64,000 nucleotides of DNA from assembly GCF_004354045.1 (NCBI RefSeq), contig NZ_SMRT01000001.1, forward strand, positions 682,001-746,000, written 5' to 3'. The stretch comes from Paenibacillus piri. Lineage in GTDB: Bacteria; Bacillota; Bacilli; Paenibacillales; NBRC-103111. A program made the position numbers and the translations under genes. The notes below the pieces were generated by a model that worked only from the letters and a program-made list of their open reading frames with translations, made no database searches and had not been told where the DNA came from. This document shows, in pieces, positions 44,371 through 56,578 of the stretch (the first letter of the stretch is position 1; each line of letters begins with the position of its first letter).

Positions 44371-45576
44371 TTACTTAACCGCTTGGATAGCGATGTCGAG
44401 CAGTTCGTCGATCGATTGCGCGTGACGGTGATGCTTGATCAGCGAGGTGCCGATCTGCAGCGCGAGGCGTTGGGCGCGTTCTTTGGCAGCCTCGTCCTGC
44501 AGCTGGTTAATATCGGCCACCTGTGCCAGCCCGTGAACGCGGCGGACCATTTTGCAGCCGGCATAGCCGATGGTGTCGCGCAGCAGACGCTGCATGTACC
44601 AATCCTGATAGCTTTCGGACTGCTGAACGCGGTCCACGCCGTACAGGCTCCACAGGGAGCGGAACTCGCCGTGGAACAGGCTCCAGATTTCCTTGATCGT
44701 GCCGAGCAGGTAGCCGCGGTAATCCGCGCGCGCCTGCTCGTCCCGGCTCCAGCCTTCCTGCGCCGCATAGTTCAGCAGCAGATTGGCGAACACCGCGCCG
44801 ATATCGAAGCCCATCGGACCGTAATAGGCGAACTCGGGGTCGATGACCTTCGTCGAATCTTCCTTTATAAAAATGCTGCCGGTATGCAGATCGCCATGCA
44901 GCAGCGCTTCCGCATGCGTCAAAAAGCCGTTTCGCAATATCGCGACTTCCAGATGAAGCTCCCGGTCATTCCAGATCGTTTCGACGGCATCGCGAATGGC
45001 CGCCGGAACATTATTCGTATCGGCATCGCGGTACGGGTCGTCAAAAATAAGATCCTCGGTAATTTTACACAGCTCGGGATTGATGAACTGCTTGACGCGC
45101 TCCTTCTTTTCCTGCTGGTTCATACCGAGATCGGATGTGTAAAACAGCGTATTCGCAAGAAAACGCGCGATGTGCTGAGCAAATAATGGATAGCGGTTGC
45201 CTTCTATCAAACCTTTGCGCATAATGACATGATCGCTCAAATCCTGCATCACCGTGAGCGCCAAATCTTTCTCATACGCAAATACATGCGGAACAAGATC
45301 CGGGCAGAGCGATTCCTGAATCATCAGCGTTTCGCTTTCGATCCGGGCGCGGTCGAGCGTCAGCGGCCACGACTCGCCGACCACCTTCGCATAGGGAAGA
45401 GCCTGCTTCAAAATAATGCTCTTGCCGGTCGCCGGCTCCGAAATATGAAACACCAGATTCAAATTGCCGTCACCGATCTCTCGGCTCGTCAGCTCGCTGT
45501 CGGGAGCGAATAAATCCGGCATCCGCCGCGCGTACGCAATCGCTTCCGCTTCTGTGAAAGCATGGTATGTAGACAT
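44371..45576 (-). CDS. mtnK: Methylthioribose kinase
   Basis: 401 residues. It phosphorylates 5-methylthioribose, feeding MtnA. The kinase fold shows GDGNLNLVFHI, KQALPY, the catalytic loop LLHGDLHTGSIF and metal-binding VIDPEFAYYGPMGFDIG. GAGGAGG lies 11 bases before the ATG. In Bacillus this operon is under a SAM riboswitch, but I do not see S-box conserved blocks in this leader (45577-45716). Confidence 0.96.
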   Translation of the reverse strand: MSTYHAFTEAEAIAYARRMPDLFAPDSELTSREIGDGNLNLVFHISEPATGKSIILKQALPYAKVVGESWPLTLDRARIESETLMIQESLCPDLVPHVFAYEKDLALTVMQDLSDHVIMRKGLIEGNRYPLFAQHIARFLANTLFYTSDLGMNQQEKKERVKQFINPELCKITEDLIFDDPYRDADTNNVPAAIRDAVETIWNDRELHLEVAILRNGFLTHAEALLHGDLHTGSIFIKEDSTKVIDPEFAYYGPMGFDIGAVFANLLLNYAAQEGWSRDEQARADYRGYLLGTIKEIWSLFHGEFRSLWSLYGVDRVQQSESYQDWYMQRLLRDTIGYAGCKMVRRVHGLAQVADINQLQDEAAKERAQRLALQIGTSLIKHHRHAQSIDELLDIAIQAVK

Positions 45577-45892
45577 AAACTATAATTCCTCCTCGCATGG
45601 TTGCGCCGGCCGGGGCCGGCCTGAAAATCCCGTCATAAGGACGATTCCGCCCTTTTGCTTCGGATTCACTTTAACCTCTGGCTCACACTATCGCCGATTT
45701 TCACGTATCAATTCATAGTATAGCAAAATGTTCGTAACGTTGGAAGATAGTCCGAGTAATCAAACCAGTTTGCTTAGTTTTATTTTTTCTCATAATCCAT
45801 TGCAATTAACAAAAACTTCACTTTCCGTTAATATCACCATGACGCTCCTGTTTGATAATGAAGGAAACCGCATGGAACGGGAGGGCTTTAAT
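45577..45892. other. Divergent upstream region of mtnK and the 58-residue gene
   Basis: 316 bases. On the minus strand a TATACT -10 candidate lies at 45717-45722, giving an mtnK leader of about 135 bases with a GC-rich GCCGG/CCGGC hairpin (about 45605-45621). No SAM-riboswitch core is recognisable. On the plus strand nothing stands out before the small gene's ribosome site. Confidence 0.5.
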
Positions 45893-46069
45893 ATGATGAA
45901 ATGGTTTAAACGATTATTGCTTGCGGCTGCTGCGTTCGGCGTTGTGCTGGCACTCGGTCTCGCGTCCCGGGACGATGGTCCGACGGCGGATGCGAATCCG
46001 ATGAAAATCAACCGCCAGCAGTACGAGCGAATTCATCAACCGGCGCTGTTCGCCGATGTCGGCAAATAG
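45893..46069 (+). CDS. Small membrane-anchored or secreted protein, unknown function
   Basis: 58 residues from ATG 45893 with GGGAGGGC upstream; the longer open frame ahead of it has no ribosome site. A short positive start (MMKWFKR) and one hydrophobic segment (LLLAAAAFGVVLALGLA) are followed by a polar tail of about 33 residues. It could be a single-pass protein or a signal peptide with a small secreted peptide. Not recognised. Followed by a terminator-like hairpin. Confidence 0.65.
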   Translation: MMKWFKRLLLAAAAFGVVLALGLASRDDGPTADANPMKINRQQYERIHQPALFADVGK

Positions 46070-46101
46070 AATGCCGGCTTTTTCATAATAACTGCAAAAA
46101 A

Positions 46102-46145
46102 GAAGCCTCCTCAGCCACGACAACCCGTGGAAGGGAAGCTTTTTC
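46102..46145 (+). terminator. Probable terminator after the 58-residue gene
   Basis: CCACG / CGTGG inner stem with AAGC / GCTT outer pairs, followed by TTTTT. The middle is imperfect. A partial copy of the dispersed repeat follows directly. Confidence 0.55.
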
Positions 46146-46193
46146 GTTGTTTTAGGAAATGGTCCGCGGGCTTCAGCAAATTACCGTGGCATT
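46146..46193 (+). repeat. Left-module relic of the dispersed repeat
   Basis: GTTGTTTTAGGAAAT followed by CAGCAAATTACCGTGGCATT resembles the left module of copies 1-3 (copy 1 has CAGCAAATTTCTGTGGATAA, 15 of 20 matching). The 99-base core with CCCCC/GGGGG ends is absent. Again it lies directly behind a terminator T-run. Confidence 0.5.
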
Positions 46194-46212
46194 GTTTGTT
46201 CGCTTCGACACA

Positions 46213-46776
46213 TCACGGCTGCTCTTTAGGCACGAGCTTGTAAATGTCGCCGGACTCCAACGTATCGATGAGCCTGTCGAGCCATAAATAATAGCTTACC
46301 GCATGCTTCATTTTTTCGATATCCGACTCCAGATAAGACTGCAGCGGCTCCTCGTCCGTATGCTTGGCGGACATGGCCTCCAGCTCGGAAATCGATTTTC
46401 GCAATGCTTGAAGATTCATTTCAACGGCTTTGCGCCATTTGATGACGAAAAAGTCGGTAAAGGTTTGATGCCAGTCTCTTTCGACTTCATATTTATCTTT
46501 CCGCGAGCCTTTCTCCCACACCTTGTTGACCATGTTGAGGTCGACCAGCGTGCGGATCCCCGTACTCATGCTCGTCTTGCTCATTTCCATCGCTTCGCCC
46601 ATTTCATCCAGCGTCATCGGTTTATTTTGGAACAGCATTAATCCGTATAAAAGTCCGGTAGACAGCGTAACACCGTATAAGTCCATATTTTTGCCGAGCG
46701 CTTCGATAATTCGCTTACGGGCTTTATGAATAGCCTGTTCCTGTTCCATTGTAATATTTAAAAATTCATTTATCAT
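46213..46776 (-). CDS. GbsR/OpcR-like MarR-type repressor
   Basis: 187 residues from ATG 46776, 9 bases after GGAGGAG; ten upstream codons are open but contain that site. GbsR-family winged helix (MTLDEMGEAMEMSKTSMSTGIRTLVDLNMVNKVWEKGSRKDKYEVE) with a long C-terminal helical part. These proteins repress glycine betaine uptake or synthesis genes and may sense choline. It is divergent from opuA, with GTAC-rich repeats between them, so OpuA control is a strong inference. Confidence 0.88.
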   Translation of the reverse strand: MINEFLNITMEQEQAIHKARKRIIEALGKNMDLYGVTLSTGLLYGLMLFQNKPMTLDEMGEAMEMSKTSMSTGIRTLVDLNMVNKVWEKGSRKDKYEVERDWHQTFTDFFVIKWRKAVEMNLQALRKSISELEAMSAKHTDEEPLQSYLESDIEKMKHAVSYYLWLDRLIDTLESGDIYKLVPKEQP

Positions 46777-46931
46777 TTCACCCACTCCTCCGTCGGTGTC
46801 CAGCAAGTCTCAAGCTCGGATGAAGACATGTCCGTTTCTATTCTTACCCCATTGTAAAAAACAAATTTCACAAAGTAAAGCAAAGAGTCCCATAGGATGA
46901 GGGAGGAAATGGGACTATTCATTAATAATAG

Positions 46932-46968
46932 TTTGTACAGTTTTTACTGAACGTACGTAACGTACAAA
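46932..46968. promoter_or_regulatory. Candidate operator between gbsR-like gene and opuA
   Basis: TTTGTAC (46932-46938) and GTACAAA (46962-46968) form a spaced inverted repeat, with ACGTACGTAACGTAC in between containing the palindrome ACGTACGT. It lies directly upstream of the opuA -35 element. Confidence 0.5.
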
Positions 46969-46976
46969 TTAAACTG

Positions 46977-47005
46977 TTGACTCTTTATTTAATGTTCCGT
47001 TAGAC
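46977..47005 (+). promoter_or_regulatory. Candidate opuA promoter
   Basis: TTGACT (46977-46982) and TTAGAC (47000-47005), 17-base spacer, 45 bases before the start of opuAA. The -10 is poor. Confidence 0.5.
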
Positions 47006-47049
47006 TTGAATGAGAGCAAATGGAACCGAGATTGTTTGGGGGTGTCATT

Positions 47050-48270
47050 TTGGACGTCATAGCAGTAAATGAACTAACGAAAGTTTTCGGGCATGATCCC
47101 GAGAGCGCTTTGCCGCTTTTGGCGAAAGGGTGGAGCAAGGAAAAAATTTATAAAGATACGCGGCATACCGTCGGCGTTAACCGTGTCAGCTTCTCGATCC
47201 AAGCCGGAGAAATTTTTGTCATTATGGGCTTATCGGGAAGCGGCAAGTCGACGCTGGTCCGGCTGCTCAACCGGCTGATCGAGCCGACCCAGGGAAGCAT
47301 TCTTGTGCACGGCGACGATATTATGAAGATGAATCAGGAGCAGCTTCGCCGGGTAAGACGGCAAAAAATGAGCATGGTGTTTCAGAAGTTCGCCTTATTT
47401 CCGCACCGGACTGTGCTGGAAAATGTGGAATATGGCCTTGAGGTTCAAGGAATCGCCAAGGAGGAACGCCAGCGTAAAGCGAATGAGGCTTTGCAGCTGG
47501 TCGATCTGCAGGCATGGGGAAGCAGCTACCCGGAGCAGCTGAGCGGCGGGATGCAGCAGCGTGTCGGGCTGGCCCGGGCGTTGGCGAACGATCCGGATAT
47601 TTTGTTGATGGACGAGGCGTTCAGCGCACTCGATCCGCTTATCCGCAAGGATATGCAGGACGAACTGCTCGAGCTGCAGGAGAAAATGAAAAAGACGATT
47701 ATTTTCATCACTCACGACCTGGACGAGGCGCTGCGGATTGGCGATCGGATTGCTCTGATGAAGGACGGTGCCGTCGTTCAAATCGGAACGCCTGAGGAGA
47801 TCATGATCAATCCGGCCAACGAATATGTGGAACGTTTTGTCGAGGACGTCGATCTGTCCAAGGTGCTGACGGCTTCCCATGTGATGCGGAGGCCGGAGAC
47901 AATCAGTCTCGACCGGGGCCCGCGGGTTGCCCTGCAGCTGATGAAAGACAGCGGGATTTCGAATCTGTTCGTCGTCGACCGGATGAAAAAGCTGGTTGGC
48001 GTTATTACGGCGGAAGGCGCTTCGACGGCTGTCAAGGAAGGAAAGAGCCTGGAGGAAATCGTGATCACGGATATGCCGACGGTTGCCCCGGATGTTCTGC
48101 TGCACGACTTGTTTGAGCTTTGCGGAACGTCCAAGTATCCGATCGGCGTCGTGAACGAGCACGGAAAAATTGTCGGGGTCATTATTTTAGGGGCCGTATT
48201 CGGCGCTTTGGCCGGACATCCTCTGACAAAGGAGGCGAAAGCGGATGCTGCCGAAGCTTCCATTAGATAA
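47050..48270 (+). CDS. opuAA: Glycine betaine ABC importer ATPase
   Basis: 406 residues from TTG 47050, 6 bases after GGGGGTG; ATG 47020 would add ten residues but has a poor site. Walker A GLSGSGKST, signature LSGGMQQRVGLARAL, Walker B ILLMDEAFSALDP, and HDLDEAL are present. Two CBS domains occupy the C-terminal 120 residues and sense ionic strength in OpuA relatives. It energises uptake of betaine for osmoprotection. Overlaps opuAB by 26 bases. Confidence 0.95.
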   Translation: MDVIAVNELTKVFGHDPESALPLLAKGWSKEKIYKDTRHTVGVNRVSFSIQAGEIFVIMGLSGSGKSTLVRLLNRLIEPTQGSILVHGDDIMKMNQEQLRRVRRQKMSMVFQKFALFPHRTVLENVEYGLEVQGIAKEERQRKANEALQLVDLQAWGSSYPEQLSGGMQQRVGLARALANDPDILLMDEAFSALDPLIRKDMQDELLELQEKMKKTIIFITHDLDEALRIGDRIALMKDGAVVQIGTPEEIMINPANEYVERFVEDVDLSKVLTASHVMRRPETISLDRGPRVALQLMKDSGISNLFVVDRMKKLVGVITAEGASTAVKEGKSLEEIVITDMPTVAPDVLLHDLFELCGTSKYPIGVVNEHGKIVGVIILGAVFGALAGHPLTKEAKADAAEASIR

Positions 48271-49084
48271 TTGGGTGGAGACGATCGTCGATTTGCTGGA
48301 CAGCAGACTGTCGTTTCTGTTCGAGCTTGTCTCCTCCACTATCAAGGGGATCGTTCATTTTTTTTCGTTTCTGTTTCATTTGCCGCCCGCATGGTTGATG
48401 ATCGTTATTTTAGCCGCGGCGGCATACAAGGTGGCCAAGTGGCCGTTAGCCGTATTTACGCTTATCGGACTTTTCTTAATTGATAATTTGGGATACTGGA
48501 AGCAAACGATGGATACGCTGGCGCTAGTCATGACCTCGGGAATCGTATCGGTCGTGATCGGCGTTCCGCTGGGCATTGCCTGTGCAAGAAGCAACAAAGT
48601 TCAAAGCCTGTTCACGCCGGGGCTCGATTTCATGCAGACGATGCCTGCGTTCGTTTATTTGATACCGGCGGTAACTTTTTTCGGGCTCGGCGTCGTTCCG
48701 GGCGTGATCGCGTCGGTTATATTCGCCGTACCGCCGACGATCCGGCTTACCAACCTGGGGATACGCCAGGTGCCGGCCGATTTGGCCGAAGCTGCTGACG
48801 CGTTCGGTTCGACGCCGACGCAAAAGCTGTTTAAAGTTCAGCTGCCGCTGGCGGTCCCTTCGATCATGGCCGGTATCAACCAGACGATTATGCTCGCCTT
48901 ATCGATGGTCGTCATCGCTTCGATGATCGGCGCACAAGGCATCGGGGCGGACGTATACCGCGCGGTTACGCAGATCAAAACAGGTCAGGGCTTTGAGGCT
49001 GGACTGGCTATCGTAATTGTTGCCATTTTGCTTGATCGACTGACACAGTCTGTCATAAAAGGAAAACAGGGAAGGGGAATTTGA
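48245..49084 (+). CDS. opuAB: Glycine betaine ABC importer permease
   Basis: 279 residues, with about six to seven membrane segments and the ProW/OpuAB motifs (GVPLGIACARSNKVQSLFTPGLDFMQTMPAFVYLIP, EAADAFGSTPTQKLFKVQLPLA). AAAGGAGGCGAAAG lies upstream inside opuAA. Its stop is directly followed by opuAC. Confidence 0.96.
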   Translation: MLPKLPLDNWVETIVDLLDSRLSFLFELVSSTIKGIVHFFSFLFHLPPAWLMIVILAAAAYKVAKWPLAVFTLIGLFLIDNLGYWKQTMDTLALVMTSGIVSVVIGVPLGIACARSNKVQSLFTPGLDFMQTMPAFVYLIPAVTFFGLGVVPGVIASVIFAVPPTIRLTNLGIRQVPADLAEAADAFGSTPTQKLFKVQLPLAVPSIMAGINQTIMLALSMVVIASMIGAQGIGADVYRAVTQIKTGQGFEAGLAIVIVAILLDRLTQSVIKGKQGRGI

Positions 49085-49978
49085 ATGTTGAACAAATCTG
49101 CAAAAACTTTAATGGTGATGGCGCTTGCCGGCGTCCTGGCATTGACGGGGTGCTCCGCGCAAAAAACGGACGCTTCCGATTTTGTGGGCGATCAGGTGAA
49201 GTATGAAATCGTCGGCATCGATCCGGGCGCCGGTTTGATGCAATCGACGGCAGCCGCCCTGAAGGAGTACGATCTGAGCGAATGGAAGCTGATCGAGGGC
49301 TCCGGCGCAGCGATGGCCGCGGCGTTGGATAAGGCGTATAAAAACAAGCAGCCGATTATTGTGACAGGCTGGACGCCGCATTGGAAATTCGCGAAATACG
49401 ACCTGAAATATTTGGAGGATCCGAAGGGCGTTTATGGCGGCGACGAGCAAATTCATACGATTGTCCGCAACGGTCTCAAGCAGGATCAGCCGTCCGCGTA
49501 CAGCTTTTTGGACAAGTTCGAATGGACGCCTGACGATATGGCCAAAGTGATGGTCGACATCCAGGACGGCAAGAAGCCGGAAGAGGCTGCCGCTGCTTGG
49601 ATAGCGGATAATGGAGCCAAGGTGGACGAATGGGTGAAAGACATCGCCAAAGCGGACGGGCAAAAGCTGAAGCTTGCCTACGTGGCCTGGGACTCGGAAA
49701 TCGCCAGTACGAATGTCGTAAAAAATGTGCTGGAAACGAAGCTCGGCTATAAGGTGGAAATGCTGCAGGTGGAAGCCGGACCGATGTGGGCCGGAATCGC
49801 CAATGGCGATGCGGATGCGATTGTGGCGGCATGGCTGCCGACGACGCATAAGGATTATTATGCGAAATATAAAGGTAAATTCGAAGACATGGGCCCTAAT
49901 CTGAACGGAACCAAAATCGGTCTCGTCGTTCCGACTTATATGAATATCAATTCCATCGAAGATTTGAAAAAGAAATAA
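49085..49978 (+). CDS. opuAC: Glycine betaine-binding lipoprotein
   Basis: 297 residues. Signal peptide with lipobox LTGC (Cys about residue 21), then an OpuAC-type fold. Aromatic residues in VTGWTPHWKFAKYDLKYLEDP and AAWLPTTHKDYY match the Trp-rich betaine cage of the family. Third gene of the opuA operon, starting one base after opuAB and followed by a strong terminator. Confidence 0.96.
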   Translation: MLNKSAKTLMVMALAGVLALTGCSAQKTDASDFVGDQVKYEIVGIDPGAGLMQSTAAALKEYDLSEWKLIEGSGAAMAAALDKAYKNKQPIIVTGWTPHWKFAKYDLKYLEDPKGVYGGDEQIHTIVRNGLKQDQPSAYSFLDKFEWTPDDMAKVMVDIQDGKKPEEAAAAWIADNGAKVDEWVKDIAKADGQKLKLAYVAWDSEIASTNVVKNVLETKLGYKVEMLQVEAGPMWAGIANGDADAIVAAWLPTTHKDYYAKYKGKFEDMGPNLNGTKIGLVVPTYMNINSIEDLKKK

Positions 49979-49991
49979 GGTTTTGCATGTC

Positions 49992-50022
49992 AACCGGTGT
50001 AACGCGTTTGCACCGGTTTTTG
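49992..50022 (+). terminator. Terminator of opuA
   Basis: AACCGGTG / CACCGGTT, perfect 8-base stem with an 11-base loop, followed by TTT. Confidence 0.9.
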
Positions 50023-50070
50023 GCATACATTTATGCGGCACGGGATGGATGAGGCTTTTTTCCATAAATC

Positions 50071-50148
50071 TGGTATAATAGAAGTAAGTCGGGCTGACGG
50101 CCGCGGATGAGGAAAGGACGGGCTTTCGCCCGCCGCACCGTCGTTTTT
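50071..50148 (+). ncRNA. Candidate small structured RNA
   Basis: An extended -10 box TGGTATAAT (50071-50079) is followed by about 60 bases that fold as a nested structure: GACGG (50096-50100) with CCGTC (50138-50142), GCGG (50103-50106) with CCGC (50133-50136), and CGGGC (50119-50123) with GCCCG (50128-50132) around TTTC. Five T residues follow (50144-50148), as in an intrinsic terminator. No ORF with a ribosome site is present, and the next gene downstream is on the other strand. The -35 is weak. Confidence 0.55.
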
Positions 50149-50220
50149 CTACCATTATTATATTTGCTTTTGATACGAAGTGTATAAGCTTCTTAAAATA
50201 AGAGCGGTCGCCCTGATTTT

Positions 50221-50400
50221 TTATCGCTGTTGCGATGACTGGCCGTTTCGATGTTCGACCAAATCGATAGCGCCCAACACGACATGAGCCAGCCCGAATC
50301 CGGCCACCGCCGCCGCGGCCATCGGATATTTGTTGCGCAGCGCTACGCCGGAAGCCGTAACGGCTGTACCCAGTACGGCGGGAATCAATCCTTCGCGCAT
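50221..50400 (-). CDS. Small conserved-looking hydrophobic protein, unknown function
   Basis: 59 residues, too short for many gene callers but with an excellent ribosome site (AGAGGAGGAACCAAG before ATG 50400). It starts MREGLIPAVLGTAVTASGVA and has a Gly/Ala-rich hydrophobic middle (MAAAAVAGFGLAHVVLGAIDLV) with a polar end. Probably membrane-associated. I recall similar tiny proteins in Paenibacillus but cannot name a function. Divergent from the DUF1802 gene. Confidence 0.75.
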   Translation of the reverse strand: MREGLIPAVLGTAVTASGVALRNKYPMAAAAVAGFGLAHVVLGAIDLVEHRNGQSSQQR

Positions 50401-50527
50401 CTTGGTTCCTCCTCTCTCGTAAAGTAATTGCGTTCTTTAGCTTCGTGCTTTAGCCGTTGTTTTATGCTTGCCAACAGTTGTATTGTATTGATTTGTTCAT
50501 GTTACTGCAGAAAGGAAGTAATTACGG

Positions 50528-51112
50528 ATGAAACATAATTTATCGAAACCGGCAGCTTTAAAAGAATGGGCCGTCGCCATTGAAGCGCTGCGGAGCGGCC
50601 GGCAAATCATCCTGATGCGCAAGGGCGGCATCCGTGAGGAGACGAAAGATTTTCAAGTGGAAAGCGAAAGCTTTTACCTGTTTCCAACCTATGAGCATCA
50701 GAACATGCGATTGATCAAGCCCGAATTTGAACATCGTCTGGACGAGACTCTGAACGGCTGGAGTATCCAGGATACGGAAGTTACGATCCGCTGCTACGCG
50801 AAGCTTGCGGAAGACATACTAATACATGACGAGGAGCAGCTGGCCAAGCTTGGCGGGCTGCATATTTGGACGGACTCATTCGCCGGGGAACGGTTAAAAT
50901 GGAAACGGGCCAATCCGTTGCACGTGCTGCTGCTGCGGGTGTACGAGCTGGATACTCCGGTGCGGCTGCCGATTGTTCCTTCGTATACCGGATGCAAATC
51001 TTGGATACAACTGGAAAGTGATGCGTTGGCTCAAGCAAGCCGCAGTCCGGTGCTGGACGAACGAGCATTTGCCGCCGCAGCCGGGACGGTCAGACAAGCG
51101 TTGGGAGCTTGA
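50528..51112 (+). CDS. DUF1802-family protein
   Basis: 194 residues. The DUF1802 pattern is clear: ALKEWAVAIEALRSGRQIILMRKGGI followed by ESFYLFPTYEHQ, and a PSYTGCKSWIQL near the end. Function unknown; no signal peptide or membrane segment. GAAAGGAAG precedes the ATG. It lies just ahead of the suf operon on the same strand, separated by the suf promoter region. Confidence 0.87.
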   Translation: MKHNLSKPAALKEWAVAIEALRSGRQIILMRKGGIREETKDFQVESESFYLFPTYEHQNMRLIKPEFEHRLDETLNGWSIQDTEVTIRCYAKLAEDILIHDEEQLAKLGGLHIWTDSFAGERLKWKRANPLHVLLLRVYELDTPVRLPIVPSYTGCKSWIQLESDALAQASRSPVLDERAFAAAAGTVRQALGA

Positions 51113-51203
51113 AATCGGCTTGAATTAATAGCGGTGAGAGAGAGGAACGGCATCCCTTTGTGAAAATAGACATTTAGGGCTTTATTGATTTTGCCCGGTA
51201 AGA

Positions 51204-51260
51204 TATAATATATTAACATTGAGAATCATTGATAATCAGTTTAGAATGATTATTAGGTAA
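51204..51260 (+). promoter_or_regulatory. suf promoter region with Fur/PerR-like AT-rich boxes
   Basis: TATAAT at 51204-51209 (weak -35, TTTATT at 51181). Just downstream lie GAGAATCATTGATAATC (51221-51237) and GAATGATTATTAGG (51244-51257), which resemble parts of a Fur box (repeats of GATAAT-type hexamers). The match is approximate, and the same region is simply AT-rich, so this is only a candidate. Confidence 0.45.
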
Positions 51261-51306
51261 TAATCACACTTTGTAAAAAGCATTTCAAAATATGGAGGAA
51301 GAAAAC

Positions 51307-52137
51307 ATGGCGAATAAACCAGAATTTATTATAGACGGTTTAAAGGCGACTGTCGAAGGCAAAGAAATTTTGAAAGGTCTCAGCTTGAAAATTAAGGGCG
51401 GCGAGGTTCATGCCATCATGGGACCGAACGGAACGGGGAAAAGTACGCTGGCATCGACGATTATGGGACATCCTAAGTATGAAGTGACGGAAGGTTCCAT
51501 TTCGTTGAACGGCGAGGACGTGCTGGACATGGCGGTTGACGAAAGAGGGAGAGCCGGATTGTTTCTGGCTATGCAATATCCTAGCGAAATTACCGGCGTA
51601 ACGAATGCCGACTTTTTGCGCAGCGCGATCAATGCGCGCCGCGGCGAAGGCAATGAAATTTCGCTGATTAAGTTCATCCGTCTGATGGAAGCCAAAATGA
51701 AAGAGCTGGAAATGAACCCCGAGTTCATGCACCGTTATTTGAACGAAGGCTTTTCCGGCGGGGAGAAGAAGCGCAACGAAATTTTGCAAATGCTGCTGCT
51801 TGAGCCGAGCCTCGTCATTTTGGATGAAATCGACTCCGGTCTCGATATCGACGCTCTCCGTATCGTGGCGACAGGCGTCAATGCGATGCGTACCGAGGAC
51901 CGCGGCTTCCTGATCATCACGCATTACCAGCGTTTGCTTAATTATATCAAGCCCGACTTCGTTCATGTCATGATGCAGGGCCGTATCGTCAAATCCGGAG
52001 GTCCCGAGCTGTCCGAACGTCTTGAAAACGAAGGCTACGACTGGATTAAAGAGGAGCTTGGAATCGACGATGAAACCGTAGGCGGACAAGACGAAGAGTT
52101 CAAGGTTCCGATGAATACGACAGCACCGAGATATTAA
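51307..52137 (+). CDS. sufC: Fe-S assembly ATPase SufC
   Basis: 276 residues from ATG 51307 with GGAGGAAG upstream. Walker [10 protein letters not shown], signature [12 protein letters not shown], Walker [13 protein letters not shown] and ITHYQRLL are typical of SufC. It powers the SufBCD scaffold on which Fe-S clusters are built. First gene of sufCDSUB, the usual Gram-positive order. The C-terminal about 15 residues are a variable acidic tail. Confidence 0.97.
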   Translation: MANKPEFIIDGLKATVEGKEILKGLSLKIKGGEVHAIMGPNGTGKSTLASTIMGHPKYEVTEGSISLNGEDVLDMAVDERGRAGLFLAMQYPSEITGVTNADFLRSAINARRGEGNEISLIKFIRLMEAKMKELEMNPEFMHRYLNEGFSGGEKKRNEILQMLLLEPSLVILDEIDSGLDIDALRIVATGVNAMRTEDRGFLIITHYQRLLNYIKPDFVHVMMQGRIVKSGGPELSERLENEGYDWIKEELGIDDETVGGQDEEFKVPMNTTAPRY

Positions 52138-52163
52138 TGACAACCGAACTGGAGGAATAATTC

Positions 52164-55109
<2,946 letters not shown>

Positions 55110-55178
55110 GCAGGGTTTGCTGATTGCTAACCGAATCATGTACAGGTTTGAACAAAAATTAGTAGGAGGTTGAAGAAG

Positions 55179-56576
55179 ATGGCGAAGAAAATGCCGGAAA
55201 TGGAAGCTTATAAATACGGGTTCCGCGACGAGCACAAGGCGATTTTTCAAACCGGAAAAGGCTTGAACCGCGAAATCGTCACCGAAATTTCCAGAATGAA
55301 GAACGAGCCCGACTGGATGCTGGACTTCCGTCTGAAATCGCTCGAGCAGTTCGAGAAGATGGCTATGCCGCGTTGGGGCGGCAATCTGGACGATCTCGAT
55401 TTCAATGATATTCAATATTATGTGAAGCCGTCCGAAAAGCAAGGGAAAACATGGGAAGAGGTTCCGACCGAGATTAAAGAAACATTCGATAAGCTCGGCA
55501 TTCCCGAGGCTGAACAAAAGTTTTTGGCCGGCGTATCCGCGCAGTACGAGTCCGAGGTTGTTTACCACAGCATGCAAAAGGAGCTTGAGGAGCAGGGCGT
55601 TATCTTCACCGATACCGACACGGCGCTTCGCGAATATCCCGAACTGTTCCGTGAATATTTCGGCACGGTCGTTCCTCCGAGCGATAACAAGTTCGCCGCT
55701 TTGAACAGCGCGGTTTGGTCGGGCGGCAGCTTCATCTATGTACCGAAAGGCGTGAAGGTGGAAGTTCCGCTGCAGGCCTACTTCCGGATCAATTCGGAAA
55801 ATATGGGTCAGTTCGAGCGTACGTTGATCATCACCGATGAAGACAGCTTCGTTCATTATGTTGAAGGCTGCACGGCGCCGATTTACAGCACCAACTCGCT
55901 GCACAGCGCCGTCGTTGAAATTATTTGTAAAAAGAACTCCCGCGCCCGTTATACGACGATTCAAAACTGGGCTCCGAACATTTATAATCTGGTCACCAAG
56001 CGCGCCGTTGCCGAAGAAAATGCGACCATGGAATGGGTCGACGGCAACATCGGCTCCAAGCTGACCATGAAGTACCCCGCGGTTGTCCTGAAAGGCCGCG
56101 GAGCGAAAGGCATGGTATTATCCATCGCCGTAGCCGGCCGCGGACAGCACCAGGATGCGGGCGCCAAAATGACTCACCTGGCCCCGGACACGACATCGAC
56201 TATCGTTTCCAAGTCGATCAGCAAGCACGGCGGTAAAGTAACATACCGCGGTTTGGCTTCGTTCGGACGCAACTCCCAGGGCTCCAAAGCGAATATCAAA
56301 TGCGATACGCTGATCATGGATAAGGAATCGACGTCCGATACGATTCCGTATAATGAAATCATGAACGATAACATTACCTTGGAGCATGAAGCTACCGTAT
56401 CCAAAGTTTCCGAGGATCAGCTGTTCTATCTGATGAGCCGCGGCCTGACGGAAGCGGAAGCGACGCAAATGATCGTCATGGGCTTCATCGAGCCGTTCAC
56501 GAAAGAACTGCCGATGGAATATGCCGTTGAGATGAATCGCTTGATCAAATTCGAGATGGAAGGCAGTATCGGTTAA
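55179..56576 (+). CDS. sufB: Fe-S assembly scaffold protein SufB
   Basis: 465 residues from ATG 55179, 8 bases after AGGAGG; TTG 55170 overlaps that site. Signatures: [44 protein letters not shown], and [21 protein letters not shown]. Last gene of the operon, 69 bases behind sufU, followed by a hairpin. Confidence 0.97.
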   Translation: MAKKMPEMEAYKYGFRDEHKAIFQTGKGLNREIVTEISRMKNEPDWMLDFRLKSLEQFEKMAMPRWGGNLDDLDFNDIQYYVKPSEKQGKTWEEVPTEIKETFDKLGIPEAEQKFLAGVSAQYESEVVYHSMQKELEEQGVIFTDTDTALREYPELFREYFGTVVPPSDNKFAALNSAVWSGGSFIYVPKGVKVEVPLQAYFRINSENMGQFERTLIITDEDSFVHYVEGCTAPIYSTNSLHSAVVEIICKKNSRARYTTIQNWAPNIYNLVTKRAVAEENATMEWVDGNIGSKLTMKYPAVVLKGRGAKGMVLSIAVAGRGQHQDAGAKMTHLAPDTTSTIVSKSISKHGGKVTYRGLASFGRNSQGSKANIKCDTLIMDKESTSDTIPYNEIMNDNITLEHEATVSKVSEDQLFYLMSRGLTEAEATQMIVMGFIEPFTKELPMEYAVEMNRLIKFEMEGSIG

Positions 56577-56578
56577 AG

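Noticed and set aside
45577..45716. SAM (S-box) riboswitch in the mtnK leader
   Set aside because: The operon is S-box controlled in Bacillus, but the conserved core blocks of the riboswitch are not found; only a GC hairpin is seen.
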